DNA from: JBCCXL01 sp039191605
GTDB taxonomy: Bacteria > Acidobacteriota > Thermoanaerobaculia > Multivoradales > JAHZIX01
NCBI GenBank assembly: GCA_039191605.1
Contig: JBCCXL010000017.1
Coordinates: forward strand, 62,001-126,000
Reading direction: 5' to 3'
DNA: 64,000 nucleotides
Shown piece after piece: positions 25,926-34,743 of the stretch. Position 1 is the first letter of the stretch. Each line of letters starts with the position of its first letter. The notes beneath the pieces are model-generated. The model saw only the letters and a list, made by a program, of their open reading frames with translations. It was not told the DNA's origin and ran no database searches. Position numbers and translations under genes: made by a program.

Positions 25926-26747
25926 ATGATGTCTGAGCAGGAAGCGAAGAGCGCTTCGCCGATTCGCAGCAGTACCGAAGAACGTCGCTTTCTCGCCGGT
26001 CCGCAGCAGCGGTTGGAGGATCTGTGGCGAGCCTTCCGAATCTTTCTGGAGATGATTCGCGGCTTTCGCACGTACCACTTCGTCGGGCCCTGCGTCACCG
26101 TCTTCGGTTCTGCCCGAACTCCCGAGGATCACCCCCATTACGACACCGGGCGGCGCCTCGGAAAGGCGCTGGTGGAGAGCGGATTCGCGGTGATGACCGG
26201 CGGTGGTCCGGGCATCATGGAGGCGGCCAATCGCGGCGCCCAGGAAGGCGGGGGCCCCTCCGTCGGGTGCACCATTCGCCTGCCCTTTGAGAAGGCCCAC
26301 AACGGCTATCTCGACCTCTGGACGGATTTCCGCTATTTCTTCGCCCGCAAGGTGATGCTGGTGAAGTATTCCTACGCCTTCGTCGCTCTGCCGGGAGGCT
26401 TCGGCACCCTCGACGAGATCTTCGAGACCCTCACCCTGATCCAGACCGGCAAGATCGAGCCCTTCCCGCTGGTGCTGATGGGGCGGGATTATTGGCAGCC
26501 GATTCTGGACTTTGCCTCGGGGCCGATGGTCGAGGCCGGCACCATCTCGGCGCAAGACGCTGAGCGCCTCTTCGTGACCGACGAAGTCGACGAGGCGGTG
26601 CGCTATATCCACCAGGAGGTGGAGGCCCGCTTCGGGCACCGACTGAAAGCGAAGGGGCCGAAGCCCCGCTGGTTCCTGGGCGAGCGGTCCTCCGTTGCCG
26701 CTGCACCGAAAGCCAAGGACTCAGCTTCGGACTCGGGTCGGCCGTGA
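25926..26747 (+). CDS. LOG-family nucleotide phosphoribohydrolase
   Basis: A 273-residue protein of the LOG (lonely guy, TIGR00730) family, which hydrolyses nucleoside 5'-monophosphates, including cytokinin-type ones, to base and ribose 5-phosphate. The signature motifs are VMTGGGPGIMEAANRGA and PGGFGTLDEIFE, both intact. An N-terminal extension of about 55 residues precedes the Rossmann-like fold, which begins at CVTVFGSARTPEDHP. The C-terminal 35 residues are low complexity. Two ATGs, 25926 and 25929, are equally possible starts. The stop overlaps the start of a transporter gene by four bases, implying co-translation. The physiological substrate is unknown; many bacterial members have housekeeping roles. 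Confidence 0.9.
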   Translation: MMSEQEAKSASPIRSSTEERRFLAGPQQRLEDLWRAFRIFLEMIRGFRTYHFVGPCVTVFGSARTPEDHPHYDTGRRLGKALVESGFAVMTGGGPGIMEAANRGAQEGGGPSVGCTIRLPFEKAHNGYLDLWTDFRYFFARKVMLVKYSYAFVALPGGFGTLDEIFETLTLIQTGKIEPFPLVLMGRDYWQPILDFASGPMVEAGTISAQDAERLFVTDEVDEAVRYIHQEVEARFGHRLKAKGPKPRWFLGERSSVAAAPKAKDSASDSGRP

Positions 26748-27706
26748 CCCGCTTCTTGGGGGTGGGGACCGGGGGGGCAGCCCCCCGTCTTGCCGTGCTC
26801 CTGGCGGCGCTCTTCTTCTCCACCGGAGGCGCGGCGGTAAAGGCCGCGGAGCTCTCCCCGTGGCAGGTGGCGAGCTTCCGCTGCGCCGTGGCCGCTCCGG
26901 CCCTCTTCCTGCTGCTGCGCTGGTGGCATCCGGGCAGCTTCCGGCTGCCTACCCGCAGAGGCGGCGGCGGGGGAGGCCTGTGGGCGAAGCTCGGAGCGGT
27001 GGCGGTGTGCTACGCCCTGGTGATGGTGTGCTTCGTTTTGGCCAACGCCTGGGCGACGGCGGCGGTGGCTACCTTCCTGCAGTCCACGGCGCCCCTCTAC
27101 GTGCTGCTGGCGGCTCCGATGCTGCTGGGGGAGAAGGTGCGCTGGCAGGATCTGGTGGTGATCGCGCTGCTAGCGGTGGGCATGGTGCTTTTCTTCAGCG
27201 GCCTGGATGCTCCCATGAGCACCGCTCCGCGCCCCGAGGCGGGGCGCTGGGCCGGGGCCATCGCGGGGATCTTCTGGGGGCTGACGGTGCTGGGGCTGCG
27301 CTGGGTGGAAACCGGGGGCCGCGGAGGTCAGAGCCATGCCGGAGCGTCGCGCCTGGCGGTGGTGCTGGGCTGCGTCGTAGCGGCGGTGATCACCCTGCCT
27401 CTGGCGCTGGAGACCGGAGGGTGGCCGACCACGGGCACCGACGTGGCGGTGGTGCTCTACCTCGGCTGGGTGCAGATCGCCCTGCCCTACTTGCTGCTGA
27501 CCTGGGCGGTGGCTCGACTGCCGGCGCTGGAGGTCTCCCTGCTGCTGCTCATCGAGCCGGTGCTGGCACCGCTGTGGGCGTGGTGGCTGCATGGCGAGAT
27601 CCCGTCTCTGCGCTCGCTGGCGGGCGGGGCGGTGATCCTCTGCGCTACCGCCGGCCACGGAATACTCTCGGCCCGTCGAATCAAGGGGGCAGCGGGCGCC
27701 GCCTGA
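26744..27706 (+). CDS. EamA/DMT-superfamily permease
   Basis: A 320-residue inner-membrane protein with ten predicted transmembrane helices in two EamA repeats. Examples are LAVLLAALFFSTGGAAVKA (first helix), the ATAAVATFLQSTAPLYVLLA segment and, in the second half, ARLPALEVSLLLLIEPVLAP, which is the repeat signature. Members export or import small metabolites such as amino acids or nucleosides; the substrate cannot be told. The GTG start overlaps the LOG gene stop. Coupling to a LOG hydrolase hints at a nucleobase or nucleoside connection, but this is inference from position. Confidence 0.88.
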   Translation: MTRFLGVGTGGAAPRLAVLLAALFFSTGGAAVKAAELSPWQVASFRCAVAAPALFLLLRWWHPGSFRLPTRRGGGGGGLWAKLGAVAVCYALVMVCFVLANAWATAAVATFLQSTAPLYVLLAAPMLLGEKVRWQDLVVIALLAVGMVLFFSGLDAPMSTAPRPEAGRWAGAIAGIFWGLTVLGLRWVETGGRGGQSHAGASRLAVVLGCVVAAVITLPLALETGGWPTTGTDVAVVLYLGWVQIALPYLLLTWAVARLPALEVSLLLLIEPVLAPLWAWWLHGEIPSLRSLAGGAVILCATAGHGILSARRIKGAAGAA

Positions 27707-28003
27707 GGTCACTGCAGCCGGTCGTCTACGGAGACTGAAGGGGGCTCTCGCGATGCTGCTATCCGATCTCCCCATCCGGTGGTGGGAGCCGCCTCGTATT
27801 GTGCTTTTGAGCTCGGCCCTGGCCTGTTCTCGAATCCTGCTTCGCCCTTCGATGCTCTCTTCACCACTGCCCTCTCCAGGATCTTTTCCTTGGGGCTCGT
27901 CTTTCCCCTCCTCTGCCACCTCGGCTGCGGTTTTTGAAGGTGCCTTCATCCCGCGGGCGATGGGAGCGGAGGAAGGCGCCTGCTGCGGTATGCTGATCAG
28001 CCG

Positions 28004-29077
28004 ATGAGCGACTCCTCCACATCATCCTCCGGTGCTCTCCAGGGCGCCGCCGGTCTCCCCTCGGCGAGTCCGCTGGACCGCCTGGGCCGAGGGCTGCGGG
28101 ACCTGCGCATCTCGGTGACGGATCGCTGCAATTTCCGCTGCCCCTTTTGCATGCCGGCTCACAAGAAGTATCAGTTCCTGCCCCGCCGGGAGCTGCTGAG
28201 CTTCGAGGAGATCGAGCGAGTCACTCGGCTCTTCGTCTCCCTCGGAGTACGCAAGGTGCGCCTGACCGGGGGTGAGCCGCTGCTGCGCAGCGAGCTGCCT
28301 CGGCTGGTGGAGATGCTGGCGGGCATTCCGGGGGTGGAGGACCTGGCCCTCACCACCAACGGCCTGAAGCTGGCACCGCTGGCCCAGCAGCTGGCGGACG
28401 CCGGGCTGCGGCGGGTGACGGTGAGCTTCCACTCGCTGAATCCGGAGACCTTCGCCCGGCTCTCCGGCCTGGGCCACTCGCCGGAGCCGGTGCTCGAGGG
28501 CCTGGAAGCGGCTCAGGCGGCGGGGCTGGGCCCCATCAAGCTCAACGTGGTGCCGATGCGCGGGGTCAACGAGCAGGAGGTGGTTCCCCTGGCGCGCTGG
28601 GCGCGGCAGCGGGGTTACGTGGTGCGCTTTATCGAATACATGGACGTCGGCACCCTGAATCGCTGGGATCCAGAGACCGTGATCTCGGCGACGGACATCA
28701 TCGATCGCATCGACCAGGAGATGCCGCTGGAGGCTCTTGCTCCGGCCCATCGCGGCGAGGTGGCGACCCGCTATCGCTACCTCGACGGCGGCGGTGAGGT
28801 GGGGGTGATCGCTTCGGTGACCCAACCCTTCTGCGGCGATTGTGTTCGCGCCCGGCTCTCTGCCGAGGGGGAGGTCTTCACCTGCCTCTTTTCCCGCCAC
28901 GGTTTGGATTTGCGGGCTCCCCTGCGCTCCGGTGCTGGGGATGACGAGCTGCTGCGGCTGCTCACCGCCCAGTGGCGTGGTCGCCGGGACCGCTACTCGG
29001 AGCAGCGCGCGGAGGATCTGCGGGCTGGGCGATTCGAGGCGGTGGAAAAAGTGGAGATGTACCGCATTGGTGGTTGA
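28004..29077 (+). CDS. moaA: GTP 3',8-cyclase MoaA (molybdenum cofactor)
   Basis: A radical SAM enzyme that starts molybdenum cofactor synthesis by converting GTP to 3',8-cyclo-GTP. The first Fe-S cluster site is CNFRCPFC (C42, C46, C49), followed by RLTGGEPLLR and LTTNGLKL. The C-terminal cluster has CGDC followed by a third Cys in VFTCLF. The protein ends in Gly-Gly (YRIGG), needed for activity in this family. 357 residues, normal length apart from a Ser-rich 25-residue leader. No other moa or moe gene is near. The stop overlaps the start of the next gene by eight bases, so the two are translated together, which is unexpected given the neighbour. Confidence 0.93.
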   Translation: MSDSSTSSSGALQGAAGLPSASPLDRLGRGLRDLRISVTDRCNFRCPFCMPAHKKYQFLPRRELLSFEEIERVTRLFVSLGVRKVRLTGGEPLLRSELPRLVEMLAGIPGVEDLALTTNGLKLAPLAQQLADAGLRRVTVSFHSLNPETFARLSGLGHSPEPVLEGLEAAQAAGLGPIKLNVVPMRGVNEQEVVPLARWARQRGYVVRFIEYMDVGTLNRWDPETVISATDIIDRIDQEMPLEALAPAHRGEVATRYRYLDGGGEVGVIASVTQPFCGDCVRARLSAEGEVFTCLFSRHGLDLRAPLRSGAGDDELLRLLTAQWRGRRDRYSEQRAEDLRAGRFEAVEKVEMYRIGG

Positions 29078-30746
29078 ACGTAAGTCGCCACGGCGCCGAG
29101 AGCGGGGCGCGGTTTCGCGCTCCGCGCTCTCCCAATGGCTGCTGTTGGTGATCGGTTTTTCGGTGATTCTGGGACCGGCGGTGCTGCGTCTCGGGGGCTG
29201 CTGGGAGCCCTCCGAGGGAGAAGTCATCGGTGGGGAAGCTTCCTCGTCTGCACCCCATGCCGAGGCCCCGGCGCCCAGGACCTACCGCACCCCCGTCGCC
29301 GGGGCCGATCGAGTCTTGCCCGGCGGAGATTTTCTTCTCGGCGGTATCCAGGTCAACGAGGCAGACCACGAGCATTGGGTGCAAACTTTGGAGGCGCGAG
29401 GCTTCAACACCGTGTCGGTGACCGTATACGCCCATCAGGGAGACTGGAATTCCTCCAACCTCTGGTTCGACGACGAGGCGCCGGCAGTGGTTTCGGAGAT
29501 CCGTGCCGCCCGCGAGGAAGGCTTGGAGGTGGTGTTGATCCTGCGGGTCGCCCTGGATCACGCCTTCGACGCCAATCGATTCTTCTGGCACGGAATGATC
29601 CAGCCTCGTACCGAGCCGGAGCTGGAGGAATGGTTCCGCCGCTACCGCCTCTTCGCCCTGCGCTGGGCGGCCATCGCCGAGCGGGAAGGGGTTGATCTGC
29701 TGGGCATCGGCAGCGAGCTCAACGCCCTCACCTCCACCGTGCCGGTGGACGGGGTGCCGGCGCTGGAGGACTACTTTCTCTCCAGCCAGAAGGCCGAGGA
29801 GCGCCGCGAAGACGTGTTGCGCTTCGCGGATCGACTGGAGGAGGGGCATCTGGGCATCGCCGGTGGGGCGAGCTACGACACCCCTCGGCAGCGCATCGAT
29901 GCCGAGATCGAGGCCCAGCGGCGCTGGGCCGGGGAAGTAGTGGGAGCCGAGGATCGAGAGCCGCCGCCGGACGCCGAGGCGGTGGCGGCGATCAATCACC
30001 GCCGTCAGATCCTGGAAGAGAATTGGCGCGCTCTGATCGCGGATCTTCGGCAGGTCTACAGCGGCCCGATGACCTATGCGGCGAATTTCGATCAGTACCA
30101 CGAGGTGGGCTTCTGGGATGCCCTCGACTGGATGGGCATCAACGCCTACTTCCAGCTGCGCAAGGTCTGGCAGCCGCAGCTACCGGAGGCCCGCTTGGCG
30201 GCCCAGCTGGAAGCCGGGTGGCAGGAGGTGCTGGCCACCATCGACGACCAGCGTCGGCTTCGGGGCGTGCCGCAGATGCCGGTAATCTTCACCGAGCTGG
30301 GCTATACCCGCGGCGATGGCTGTACCCTCGAACCCTGGGCCAGCACCGGATTCTCCATTCTGCCCGCGAGCGCCGTGCTGCCCGGCGGCAGCGCGGCGCA
30401 GCCTGAGAAGGCCCCGACGGTTAAGGAGGAAGGCGCCAAGGAATTGGTGATCTGGACCGAGCAGCCAGAGCGCCGGGAAGAGCGGGCCCTGGCCATCGCC
30501 GGCCTTCGCCGCGCCGCCGCTCGGCAGCCGGGGCTGCTGCGAGGCCTGCTGTGGTGGAAGCTCTCTACCGTTCCCTCCCACGAGGAGATCGAGCCCTTCG
30601 TGCTGCGCATCGACGACGGTTCGGAGGATCCGCTGCTGGATCCCCTCGCCGCGCTGCGCAGCCTCGGGGCCTCCTCCGGCGTCTCTCCGAGAGCCTCTTC
30701 CGGCGTCTCTCCAGGTACCTCTCCGGGAGAGCCAGGGGCGCTCTAG
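29070..30746 (+). CDS. Membrane-anchored GH113-like glycosidase
   Basis: About 558 residues from GTG 29070, which overlaps the moaA stop; the longer frame from 28842 lies inside moaA. A basic leader and one membrane segment (QWLLLVIGFSVILGPAVLRL, about 19-38) precede a TIM-barrel domain. Its pattern fits glycoside hydrolase family 113 (beta-mannanase type): FNTVSVTVYAHQGDW, LEVVLILRVALD, the acid/base in LLGIGSELNAL (E216), MTYAANFDQYHEVGFWDALD, WMGINAYFQLRK and the nucleophile in VIFTELGYTRGDG (E409). It should act on the outer face of the inner membrane or in the periplasm. The C terminus carries a 24-bp direct repeat (30669-30716). Exact substrate is unknown. Confidence 0.78.
   Translation: MVERKSPRRRERGAVSRSALSQWLLLVIGFSVILGPAVLRLGGCWEPSEGEVIGGEASSSAPHAEAPAPRTYRTPVAGADRVLPGGDFLLGGIQVNEADHEHWVQTLEARGFNTVSVTVYAHQGDWNSSNLWFDDEAPAVVSEIRAAREEGLEVVLILRVALDHAFDANRFFWHGMIQPRTEPELEEWFRRYRLFALRWAAIAEREGVDLLGIGSELNALTSTVPVDGVPALEDYFLSSQKAEERREDVLRFADRLEEGHLGIAGGASYDTPRQRIDAEIEAQRRWAGEVVGAEDREPPPDAEAVAAINHRRQILEENWRALIADLRQVYSGPMTYAANFDQYHEVGFWDALDWMGINAYFQLRKVWQPQLPEARLAAQLEAGWQEVLATIDDQRRLRGVPQMPVIFTELGYTRGDGCTLEPWASTGFSILPASAVLPGGSAAQPEKAPTVKEEGAKELVIWTEQPERREERALAIAGLRRAAARQPGLLRGLLWWKLSTVPSHEEIEPFVLRIDDGSEDPLLDPLAALRSLGASSGVSPRASSGVSPGTSPGEPGAL
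30669..30716 (+). repeat. 24-bp direct repeat at the end of the GH113-like gene
   Basis: Two copies differing at a few bases (GCCTCCTCCGGCGTCTCTCC at 30669 and GCCTCTTCCGGCGTCTCTCC at 30693) encode repeated ASSGVSP at the C terminus. It is in frame and adds a disordered tail. Confidence 0.8.
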
Positions 30747-31030
30747 AGTCGCCCCTCTGAGGCTCCTCGGACAGCGTCTCCCAGGGTGGATCCGAATGCG
30801 ATAGAGTGAGGCTTAATCACTGCGATTCAATATGGCGGTTCAGCTTGAAGATTCAGCTCGACGCTTCGACCCGAAGATTCAGCTTGCACAGCTCGCCGGC
30901 CGCTCTCCTGGTGGAGTGGCGACGCGGCGTTTCATCAGGTCTGGCGTTCGACGATGCCGCGCGAAAGCTCGGCGATGAGCGAACCTCTCGCATCCTCTTC
31001 GGGTCCCTCAGATTGTAAGGAGTCCCCCCT

Positions 31031-31477
31031 GTGACTCGATCAGCGACTCAGTCAGCAGCTCAGCCAGAGACTCAAACCAAGGTCTTGGTCGTCGAGGCGG
31101 AGCGCGCCGAGGAGATCGCTGCGGCGCTGTCCGACGCGGGCTTCGAAGCGCTGCTCAGCAATAGCCTCGAAGCCCCCTCGATCGCGCGCCGGGAAGGACC
31201 CCGGGCGGTGATCCTGGATCTCGACCTGCCGGATGGGGCCGGCCTCGAGGCTCTGCGGCTGCTGCGCCACGAGCCTCGCCTCGCCCAGGTACCCTTTCTG
31301 CTGGCCGGAGAGCCGACGGAGCCTCACCTGACCCTTCGGGCCCTGCAGGAGGGAGCCGCGGACTACCTCGAGAAGCCGATAGATCCTCACCGACTGGTGG
31401 AGCATCTGCAGAATCTCCTGGCCGCCGCAACCGCCGACGCCCCCCAGGGTGAAGCCCTCCACGGACTGGTGGAATGA
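31031..31477 (+). CDS. Receiver-domain protein with altered acidic pocket
   Basis: A 148-residue single receiver domain after a 16-residue Thr/Gln-rich leader. The phosphorylated aspartate would be D63 (AVILDLDLPDGAG) and the lysine K114 (YLEKPID). The usual acidic pair that binds magnesium reads E22-A23 (VLVVEAERA), so the second acidic residue is missing; phosphorylation may be weak or absent. The GTG start has AAGGAGT (31017-31023) at good spacing. The EAL-domain gene starts 55 bases downstream on the same strand, suggesting a two-gene unit in which this receiver tunes cyclic di-GMP breakdown. That pairing is inference. Confidence 0.83.
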   Translation: MTRSATQSAAQPETQTKVLVVEAERAEEIAAALSDAGFEALLSNSLEAPSIARREGPRAVILDLDLPDGAGLEALRLLRHEPRLAQVPFLLAGEPTEPHLTLRALQEGAADYLEKPIDPHRLVEHLQNLLAAATADAPQGEALHGLVE

Positions 31478-31532
31478 TTCGAGGCTTCCCTTCCTTCGCT
31501 GATCTGCCGGCCTCCCATCGGGAGCGGAAATC

Positions 31533-32915
31533 GTGGTGATGAATTCGAGAAACGCCGATGGTTCCCTCGCGCGGTCGCGAGCCACCGATGATCCCAGCGG
31601 GGAGCATCTGAGGGTCGATTGGCTGAGGCTGAAGGCAGCGGTGGTAGACCCCACCACTCAGCTGGCAGCCCTGCCCGGGGTGATGGAGGAGATCTGTCGC
31701 CGCATGGATCGCCGAGAAACCATGGGTATGGTTTACCTCGACCTCAGTAGCGAAGCACACCTGGAATCGGTCTACGGCTGGGAGACCTACGATCGCCTGC
31801 TCGCCCAGGGATCTCGAGCGGTGCTGGAAGTGGTGGCACCCTACGGCGACGATGCTCTGCTGACCATCTCCGGGATCCGCGGCGAGGAGTTGATGCTCTT
31901 CCTGCGCATGGACCCCGGTCCGGATATCGAGATGCGGCTGCTGGCGGTGAAAGAGAAGCTGCTGGAGACCCTCGCCTCGAGGCTGCAGGTGCAGCTGGAC
32001 AACGAGGGGCCGCGGGCGCTCACCGTGCACGCCGAGTTCAGCGTGCTAGCGGTGGACCCCATGGTGCGTATCGAGCGTGCCGTCTACCGCGCCCTGGACG
32101 AGTTGCGGGCGGCCTGCCGCAAGCGCCGCGAGCGTCAGCACCATCAGCAGCTAGACGAGCTGCAGCGCATCGTCGAGAGCGGCGATATTCGGGTGCGATT
32201 CCAGCCCATCGTGCACCTCGGGACGGGCTCTATCCACGGCTTCGAGGCGCTGTCCTGCGGTCCTGAAGGCAGCGTCTTCCAGAATCCGGAAATGCTCTTC
32301 GCCTTCGCCGAAGAGACCGACTACATCGTCGAGCTGGAGCGCGCCTGTCGCCACGAGTCGATCCGTCTCGCCCGGGAGCTGGGGCGCGGTCGCAAGCTCT
32401 TTCTCAACTGCTCCGCCCGCGGCTTCACCGACCCGGAGCTCTTCTGTCGCACCATGGTGGACCAGGCGGAAGCCTGCGGCCTGGAGCCCTCGGACATCGT
32501 CATCGAGATCACCGAGCGGGTAGCGATCACCGCCTGGCAGGAGTTCCGCCGCAGCGTGGCGGCCCTGCGCTTGATCGGTTTCTCCATCGCCATCGACGAC
32601 ATGGGGGCGGGCTATTCCTCCTTGCAGAGCGTGGCGGAGGTCCAGCCGGACTACCTGAAGGTCGATCTTTCGCTGATCCGAGACATCCATCGCAGCCCTA
32701 TCAAGCGCAGCCTGCTGCACAGCGTGCAGAGCATCGCCGCCAGCATCGGTGCCCGTATCATCGCCGAGGGGGTGGAGCAGGAAGAGGAATGCCGCACTCT
32801 CCAGGGGATGGGCATCGGCCTCGCTCAAGGCTTCTTCTTCGCGCCTCCGGGGCACGGTCTGCAGGATCGCTCGGTGCACTTCCCGCCTCCGGCTCCGGCT
32901 TCGAAGGCGGGCTGA
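31533..32915 (+). CDS. EAL-domain cyclic di-GMP phosphodiesterase with degenerate GGDEF-like domain
   Basis: A 460-residue cytosolic protein. Residues about 30-200 resemble a GGDEF fold whose signature is degenerate (SGIRGEELMLFLR in place of GGDEF), so no cyclase activity is expected. Residues about 215-450 form an EAL domain. Visible metal and catalytic positions are FEALSCG, LFLNCSARGF, VIEITERVAI, IAIDDMGAGYSSL, YLKVDLSLI and IIAEGVEQEEE. All key acidic, Asn and Lys residues appear conserved, although the Arg of EALLR is replaced. It should hydrolyse c-di-GMP to pGpG. Starts GTG 31533, GTG 31536 and ATG 31539 are possible; GGGAGC fits the first. No membrane segment. Confidence 0.88.
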   Translation: MVMNSRNADGSLARSRATDDPSGEHLRVDWLRLKAAVVDPTTQLAALPGVMEEICRRMDRRETMGMVYLDLSSEAHLESVYGWETYDRLLAQGSRAVLEVVAPYGDDALLTISGIRGEELMLFLRMDPGPDIEMRLLAVKEKLLETLASRLQVQLDNEGPRALTVHAEFSVLAVDPMVRIERAVYRALDELRAACRKRRERQHHQQLDELQRIVESGDIRVRFQPIVHLGTGSIHGFEALSCGPEGSVFQNPEMLFAFAEETDYIVELERACRHESIRLARELGRGRKLFLNCSARGFTDPELFCRTMVDQAEACGLEPSDIVIEITERVAITAWQEFRRSVAALRLIGFSIAIDDMGAGYSSLQSVAEVQPDYLKVDLSLIRDIHRSPIKRSLLHSVQSIAASIGARIIAEGVEQEEECRTLQGMGIGLAQGFFFAPPGHGLQDRSVHFPPPAPASKAG

Positions 32916-33107
32916 CGGGCCCTGGCTTCTGGCCCACCTCGGCTCTTTTCTCGGCTGCTCTCTCTGTCGTTCTCTCGACTGCCCTCTAGGCTGTTCTTTC
33001 GGCCTTTCCCCTGCCGGTCGAGGCGCTCTTTCACCCTTGGAGGGGGAGCCCCTCACTCTCCGCCGGTTACTCTGCCCGCGTGCTTTGACAGTAGAATGCG
33101 GGGCGCC

Positions 33108-34412
33108 ATGGCCTTACCCTTTCCGACACGTCGCTGTTTCACCGTCGCCAAGAGGGTGCGGGAGCGCCCAGGTTCCGCGATGCCGGTGAGTTTTTCGCCG
33201 ATGCTGTTCGCGCTATTAGCCCTAGCGCTGATGGTCACCGCGCCTGCCGCCGTGGCGGATCTCGAAGCCGCCTCGGATTCGGTGCCCGCCGCTTCCAGCG
33301 CGGCCGCCAACGAGGCTGCGAGGGTTGGGCAAGAAGCCGTGCTGGATCTCCTGGAGGTTCCGTCGGAGCTGGCCTCGGCGGAGTTGCAGGTGGAGGAGGT
33401 CGATCCACTGCGGATGTCGGTGGATATCACCCGCTACCTGGTGCAGCGGGTCAAGCCCAACCTGGAGCGCACCGGCCGCTTCGAGAACTTGATGGACGCG
33501 GTCTTCGGATCCGACGGTCTGGAGATCGAGTACGGCAACGCCAGAACCAAGACGGCGGTGGAGACCTTCGAAGAGCGCAGTGGAAACTGCCTCTCCTTCA
33601 CCTTCCTCTTCGTCGCCATGTCCCGCCACGTGGGCATTCCCGCCTACTTCCAGGAAGTGGAGGAGGTGCTCTCCTGGGATCGCCGCGGTGATGTCCTGGT
33701 GAGTAATCGCCACATGTTCGCCCGGGTGGAGCTCAACAACGCCCGAATCAACGTCGACTTCCTGCCGGGGGCAGAGAAGAGCTACCGCTTCGTGCGGCGC
33801 ATCGGCGACCGCCGAGCGACGGCGCACTTCTACAACAACCGCGGAGTCGAGGCTTTGGCGGCGGGAGATCTAGTGCTCTCCATCGGCTACTTCCAGCGGG
33901 CGCTATCCCAGGATCCAGAGCTGGCGGCGATCTGGGCGAACCGCGGGGTTGCGTTGCGCCGCCTCGGCCACCCGCGGCACGCCGAGGCGAGCTACGAGCG
34001 CGCCCTCGAGCTGGACGACGACGAGCCGACGGCGCGGGCCAACCTCGCGGCGTTGTGGATCCAGCAGGGTAAGGAAGAGCAGGCTCAGCCTCTGCTGGAC
34101 GCCATCGAAGATCACCGCCGCCGTAATCCCTTCCATCATTTCCGACTCGGGGCGACGGCCGGAGCCAAGGGCAATCTACAGCAGGCTCTGGGCCACTACC
34201 GCACCGCCATTCGCCGTGATCCAGATCATGCGGTGTTCTACTTGGCGATGGCGGAGGCGCTCCAAACCCTCGGCGACGCGACCGGAGCCCAAGAGGCCTA
34301 TGAAGACGCTCTCGAGCGCTCCGAGACCCCCGAGCAGAGAGAGAGGGTGAGGGAAGCCATCGCTCGTTTGAACACTCTCCAAGGTGTTGAAGAAAGTTCT
34401 TCAAGAAATTGA
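33108..34412 (+). CDS. Exported transglutaminase-like / TPR protein
   Basis: A protein of about 434 residues. After a basic leader a signal segment (MLFALLALALMVTAPAAVAD) points to export. Residues about 100-230 form a transglutaminase-like Cys protease fold: Cys in ERSGNCLSFTFLFVAMSRHV, His in SNRHMFARVEL and Asp in INVDFLPG, so a full triad is present. Then four or five TPR repeats follow (AIWANRGVALRRLGHPRHAE, HYRTAIRRDPDHAVFYLAMA). Starts are uncertain: ATG 33096, 33108 and 33180 are all in frame. I use 33108 because 33180 would remove every positive charge before the hydrophobic core. It likely acts in peptide or protein processing in the periplasm; no operon partner is seen. Confidence 0.8.
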   Translation: MALPFPTRRCFTVAKRVRERPGSAMPVSFSPMLFALLALALMVTAPAAVADLEAASDSVPAASSAAANEAARVGQEAVLDLLEVPSELASAELQVEEVDPLRMSVDITRYLVQRVKPNLERTGRFENLMDAVFGSDGLEIEYGNARTKTAVETFEERSGNCLSFTFLFVAMSRHVGIPAYFQEVEEVLSWDRRGDVLVSNRHMFARVELNNARINVDFLPGAEKSYRFVRRIGDRRATAHFYNNRGVEALAAGDLVLSIGYFQRALSQDPELAAIWANRGVALRRLGHPRHAEASYERALELDDDEPTARANLAALWIQQGKEEQAQPLLDAIEDHRRRNPFHHFRLGATAGAKGNLQQALGHYRTAIRRDPDHAVFYLAMAEALQTLGDATGAQEAYEDALERSETPEQRERVREAIARLNTLQGVEESSSRN

Positions 34413-34743
34413 ATTCAGGGGCCGTAACTGCCCCCGTCAGAGCGGCTTTTGGGCCTTCAGTTTTGGCCCAAATCCAGGCTAGTGTGGGACTTAAGCAATT
34501 ATCGAGATTTCGTGAGCGATGTGGTACCCTTCTTGCTCGTAGCAACGAAGTGACAGTCGAGTAATTAACTGTAGGCAATCGCTCCCGATGCCTAGGTCTC
34601 TGCGTGGAGCCCATCGGGATGCGGCGGGCACGAGTTCCGTTGGTTCGTGTTGCCTGCAATCCTTCGATCCGATCACCTGTTCATCAACAACAGCGTCTTT
34701 CATGAGACACGATGTCTTTCAGGAGACAAAGAGGAGAAACCCA
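34413..34743. other. Leader region of the TonB receptor gene
   Basis: 331 bases. TTTGGGCC (34448-34455) and GGCCCAAA (34465-34472) form an inverted repeat after the TPR gene, without a T tract. A near-perfect 15-bp direct repeat, GTCTTTCA(T/G)GAGACA, lies at 34695-34709 and 34714-34728 just before the binding site GAGGAG. A long untranslated leader before a highly expressed outer-membrane gene may be regulatory, but I see no defined riboswitch. Confidence 0.45.
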
